Shown: piece after piece, positions 61,922-64,000 of the stretch
How positions within the stretch are numbered: the first letter of the stretch is position 1
Layout of the letters: the number at the start of each line of letters is the position of its first letter
Assembly (NCBI GenBank): GCA_018267625.1
Contig: JAFDYC010000074.1
Coordinates: forward strand, 62,001-126,000
DNA from: Bacteroidota bacterium
Lineage (GTDB): Bacteria > Bacteroidota > Bacteroidia > Chitinophagales > Chitinophagaceae
DNA length: 64,000 nucleotides
Direction of reading: 5' to 3'
The notes under the pieces: generated by a model
Databases searched by the model: none
What the model was told of the DNA's origin: nothing
The model's input: the letters and a program-made list of their open reading frames with translations, nothing else
Translations under genes and position numbers: made by a program

Positions 61922-63142
61922 GTGCTGTTGCGTCACATTCCTTTTCTGAAAGCAGTTGCGCTCTATTCCTTTACGGCCTTTGGCGGGCCACAGGGGCATT
62001 TGGGGATGATGGTGAAAACCTTCGTGCAACGCCGCCATGACGTGACCGAAGAAGAGTTGATAGATTTTAACGCCTTCGCCAATATGCTCCCCGGCCCCAG
62101 CAGCACCCAGACGGTGATGCTCATCGCACTGAAACGGGGAGGGATACCGTTGGCTTTAGTCACACTGGGCCTTTGGATTCTTCCTGCCTTTATCATCATG
62201 AGCGCCTGCTCGTTTCTGCTGCTTTATATTGATGCAAAGGCACTGAGCAAAAATCTGTTTTCGTTCATCCAGCCCATGTCCGTAGGTTTTGTCAGCTATG
62301 CGGCCATACGCATGATGAAAACCAGTGTGCGCCATGCGGCCACCTGGGCCATCATGGTGGGCAGCCTGGCAGCTACGCTCATTATTCGTTCGCCCTGGGT
62401 CTTCCCTGCAGTACTGATTGCCGCCGGTTCTTTATCCAATATCTCCAACCGGCGCATCCCGGACCGCTTAGAGAAACCGAAGCCCATTCGCTGGCTCAAC
62501 CTTTGGCTCTTTGCTGCCCTTTTTATCATCGCAGGCCTTGCTTCGGAATTAGCACGCAGGGGTGCCTGGGAGCATGGCCGGGTGTTTAACCTGTTTGAAA
62601 ATTTCTATCGTTTCGGAACCATCGTCTTTGGCGGTGGGCAAGCATTGCTTGCCATGATGCTCTATCAGTTCGTCAACCGCCCCCTTTCCATGGGGCGTTC
62701 CACCTGGCTGTCGGCTGAGCAATTACTGACCGGTTATGGCTTAGTGCAAGCGGTGCCCGGACCGGTGTTTTCCGTGTGCGCCTTTGTAGGCGGAATGAGT
62801 ATGAGCGCATATGGGGCCGGCTGGCAGGTCGCGGGTTGTTTTATCGCAACGATTGCCATTTTCCTGCCCAGCACCTTGTTGATTTTTTTCCTGTTCCCAG
62901 TCTATCACAACCTGCGCCACCATGTCATCATCTTCCGGGCGCTGGAAGGGATTAATGCAGCCGTTGTCGGTATCATTTGGGCTTCGGGCATTGTGCTGTT
63001 GCAAACCATTTCCACACCGCATTTCGATTGGAGCAACCTCGTGGTCATTGCTATCACCTTTTGCCTGCTGCAATTCACGCGCATTCCCGCACCCTTTATC
63101 GTGCTGGGCTGGCTCCTGCTGGGTTGGACGGTGCATTTTTAA
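61922..63142 (+). CDS. chrA: Chromate transporter (CHR family, two-domain)
   Basis: 406 residues from GTG 61922. Two homologous CHR domains are present. The first has ALYSFTAFGGPQGHLGMMV and FANMLPGPSSTQTVMLIAL; the second has YRFGTIVFGGGQALLAMMLY and GYGLVQAVPGPVFSVCAFVG. About ten helices. The typical long-chain ChrA expels chromate with proton or sulfate exchange. In Bacteroidota it is often not linked to chromate resistance, so the natural substrate may differ. Confidence 0.9.
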   Translation: MLLRHIPFLKAVALYSFTAFGGPQGHLGMMVKTFVQRRHDVTEEELIDFNAFANMLPGPSSTQTVMLIALKRGGIPLALVTLGLWILPAFIIMSACSFLLLYIDAKALSKNLFSFIQPMSVGFVSYAAIRMMKTSVRHAATWAIMVGSLAATLIIRSPWVFPAVLIAAGSLSNISNRRIPDRLEKPKPIRWLNLWLFAALFIIAGLASELARRGAWEHGRVFNLFENFYRFGTIVFGGGQALLAMMLYQFVNRPLSMGRSTWLSAEQLLTGYGLVQAVPGPVFSVCAFVGGMSMSAYGAGWQVAGCFIATIAIFLPSTLLIFFLFPVYHNLRHHVIIFRALEGINAAVVGIIWASGIVLLQTISTPHFDWSNLVVIAITFCLLQFTRIPAPFIVLGWLLLGWTVHF

Positions 63143-63248
63143 TGCCCCTCAAGCCTCCGAAAAGTGGAACATGTTTGCTTAGAAAAGTCATTTTTTACCG
63201 GCTGTATTTCTCTGCCCGGTAACGGGGTGCAGCTATTGATAAAAAAAT

Positions 63249-63273
63249 GAGGCTGTCCTTTAGAGACAGCCTC
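63249..63273 (-). terminator. Terminator of the small secreted protein gene (GAGGCTGTCTC family)
   Basis: GAGGCTGTC pairs with GACAGCCTC (7-base loop). On the minus strand a TTTTTTT tract follows. It lies 24 bases past the stop at 63297; the remaining bases back to the chrA stop show no gene. Confidence 0.75.
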
Positions 63274-63296
63274 TGATTATACAGCCCCAAATACAA

Positions 63297-63692
63297 TTAA
63301 TGGTATGCAGTTTCGAAGCTTTTAGCCGTTTGTATCAAGTTCGTACCATTAGCGCTCGCGTCCTTGTTGTATTTCATGTAGTCAATGACGATGTTCTCTA
63401 GCTTCAGCATATGCTGATAGCGGGCATCCCGTTCTTTTCCCGACATCAGGGATGCGTCTTGGCGGGTATAGCCAACCCCCTGGCGCATGATTGCCAACAC
63501 GTCATTGGCGCTGACCTCAATGGCTTCTGCATTTTTTTTCTGAATATTTTTTTCAAGCTCTATGACTTTTGCATGAAGTGCCTTTTGGCCTTCTTTCATG
63601 GCAGCATCGTTTTTTGCTTTGGCACCGCCATCGGCAAATGCAAAAGAAAAGCTGGCCAGCAGCAGTGCGGAAAGGAGAAATAACCGTTTCAT
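63297..63692 (-). CDS. Small secreted helical protein of unknown function
   Basis: 131 residues from ATG 63692, which starts a signal peptide (RLFLLSALLLASFSFAFADG). The mature part is about 110 residues of charged helices with no cysteines (for example KVIELEKNIQKKNAEAIEV, RYQHMLKLENIVIDYMKYNK). I see no known motif; a four-helix bundle is likely. Similar small proteins exist in Bacteroidota without function assigned. Confidence 0.65.
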   Translation of the reverse strand: MKRLFLLSALLLASFSFAFADGGAKAKNDAAMKEGQKALHAKVIELEKNIQKKNAEAIEVSANDVLAIMRQGVGYTRQDASLMSGKERDARYQHMLKLENIVIDYMKYNKDASANGTNLIQTAKSFETAYH

Positions 63693-63825
63693 GATTGGTT
63701 TCGTTCGGAGTTTGGAGTTAAAAATAGGTGATTTTACAGCGGGTGGCCGCAGCATCAGCCTGGTAAGGAGATAAGACGGCTTCTTTTTTAAAAAGGTTGG
63801 CTCGGGCCCCTGTTAATTTTGTCCC

Positions 63826-64000
63826 ATGCATTTTTCGCGGGGTTTTTGGGCGGTGTTGGGCCTGGTCATCCTTGTGATTTGCCTTGCCTGGTTTTGGGGG
63901 AATCCCTTGAATGCTTCACAACCCGCAAACATGTATCCCGCGCATTTGCGCCGCGAAAATCGTCCTGAAAATCTTCATGCCATTGATTCTGCCCTGCATC
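63826..64000 (+). CDS. Partial membrane-anchored protein, 3' end outside window
   Basis: 58 codons of an open frame from ATG 63826 to the window end. It has an N-terminal membrane helix (FWAVLGLVILVICLAWFWG) followed by YPAHLRRENRPENLHAIDSA. A TAATTTTG box lies 12 bases before the ATG (63814-63821). Too short to identify; the helix may be a signal anchor. Confidence 0.55.
   Translation, partial: MHFSRGFWAVLGLVILVICLAWFWGNPLNASQPANMYPAHLRRENRPENLHAIDSALH

Noticed and set aside
1-64000. CRISPR arrays, rRNA genes, transposase or integrase genes
   Set aside because: No regularly spaced direct repeats, no rRNA-like sequence and no DDE or tyrosine/serine recombinase motifs were found.

Overview
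The window looks like chromosomal DNA of a Bacteroidota member, most likely related to Chitinophagales/Sphingobacteriales. This is inferred from several features. Three proteins carry type IX secretion (T9SS) C-terminal domains, two type A and one type B. The cbb3 oxidase has a fused CcoN-CcoO subunit. There are many Bacteroidota-style lipoproteins, and ribosomal protein L32 lacks the zinc cysteines. Promoter-like TAnnTTTG boxes, typical of Bacteroidota sigma factor, stand before many genes. Genes are dense and on both strands. One tRNA (Val, UAC) is present; there is no rRNA, no CRISPR array and no recognisable insertion sequence.

Left part (1-13.7 kb): the end of a 3-hydroxybutyryl-CoA dehydrogenase gene; a two-gene unit for a MauG/MbnH-like di-heme enzyme and an MbnP-like lipoprotein; a membrane glycosyltransferase-like protein with a leaderless BtuF-like metal-receptor protein; a DUF721 (DciA-like) protein; a DUF58 protein; a DoxX/thioredoxin fusion; the DUF177-rpmF-plsX housekeeping group; an M13 peptidase; and an EamA transporter. 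Middle-left (13.7-26.3 kb): a group III arginine decarboxylase; a lipoprotein plus small membrane protein behind a C11 tract; a trans-sulfuration enzyme divergent from ruvB; a T9SS cargo protein; tRNA-Val; an S10 peptidase; an FKBP-type lipoprotein; dapD; and an MscS channel.

The most coherent system is the cbb3 cytochrome oxidase locus (26.4-36.1 kb). It runs: a small Cys-rich protein of unknown function, ccoI, ccoS, ccoNO, ccoQ, ccoP, ccoG, ccoH and a SafE/UreH-like membrane protein. Two copies of the same 13-base FNR/CRP-like half-palindrome (CTGACAGAAATCA) lie before the two apparent transcription units. Each sits exactly 51.5 bases from a -7-like box. This suggests that oxygen- or redox-responsive control is repeated inside the locus.

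Right part (36.1-64 kb): a lone LUD protein; an RND pump with TolC partner but no adaptor gene; an acyl-CoA dehydrogenase; an M16 peptidase; a small c-type heme lipoprotein; two large T9SS proteins, one with PNGase F-like sequence; der; the dnaG-ruvX-def cluster; an AT-rich type II restriction-modification pair whose endonuclease gene carries an in-frame stop; a thioredoxin-like protein divergent from rarA; rmuC; a second polytopic glycosyltransferase-like protein; a chromate transporter; and two small or partial genes at the end.

Two dispersed non-coding sequence families recur. One is a family of GAGGCTGTCTC...GAGACAGCCTC hairpins, most placed as terminators. The other is a roughly 40-base intergenic element beginning GCATCCGTTGCG.
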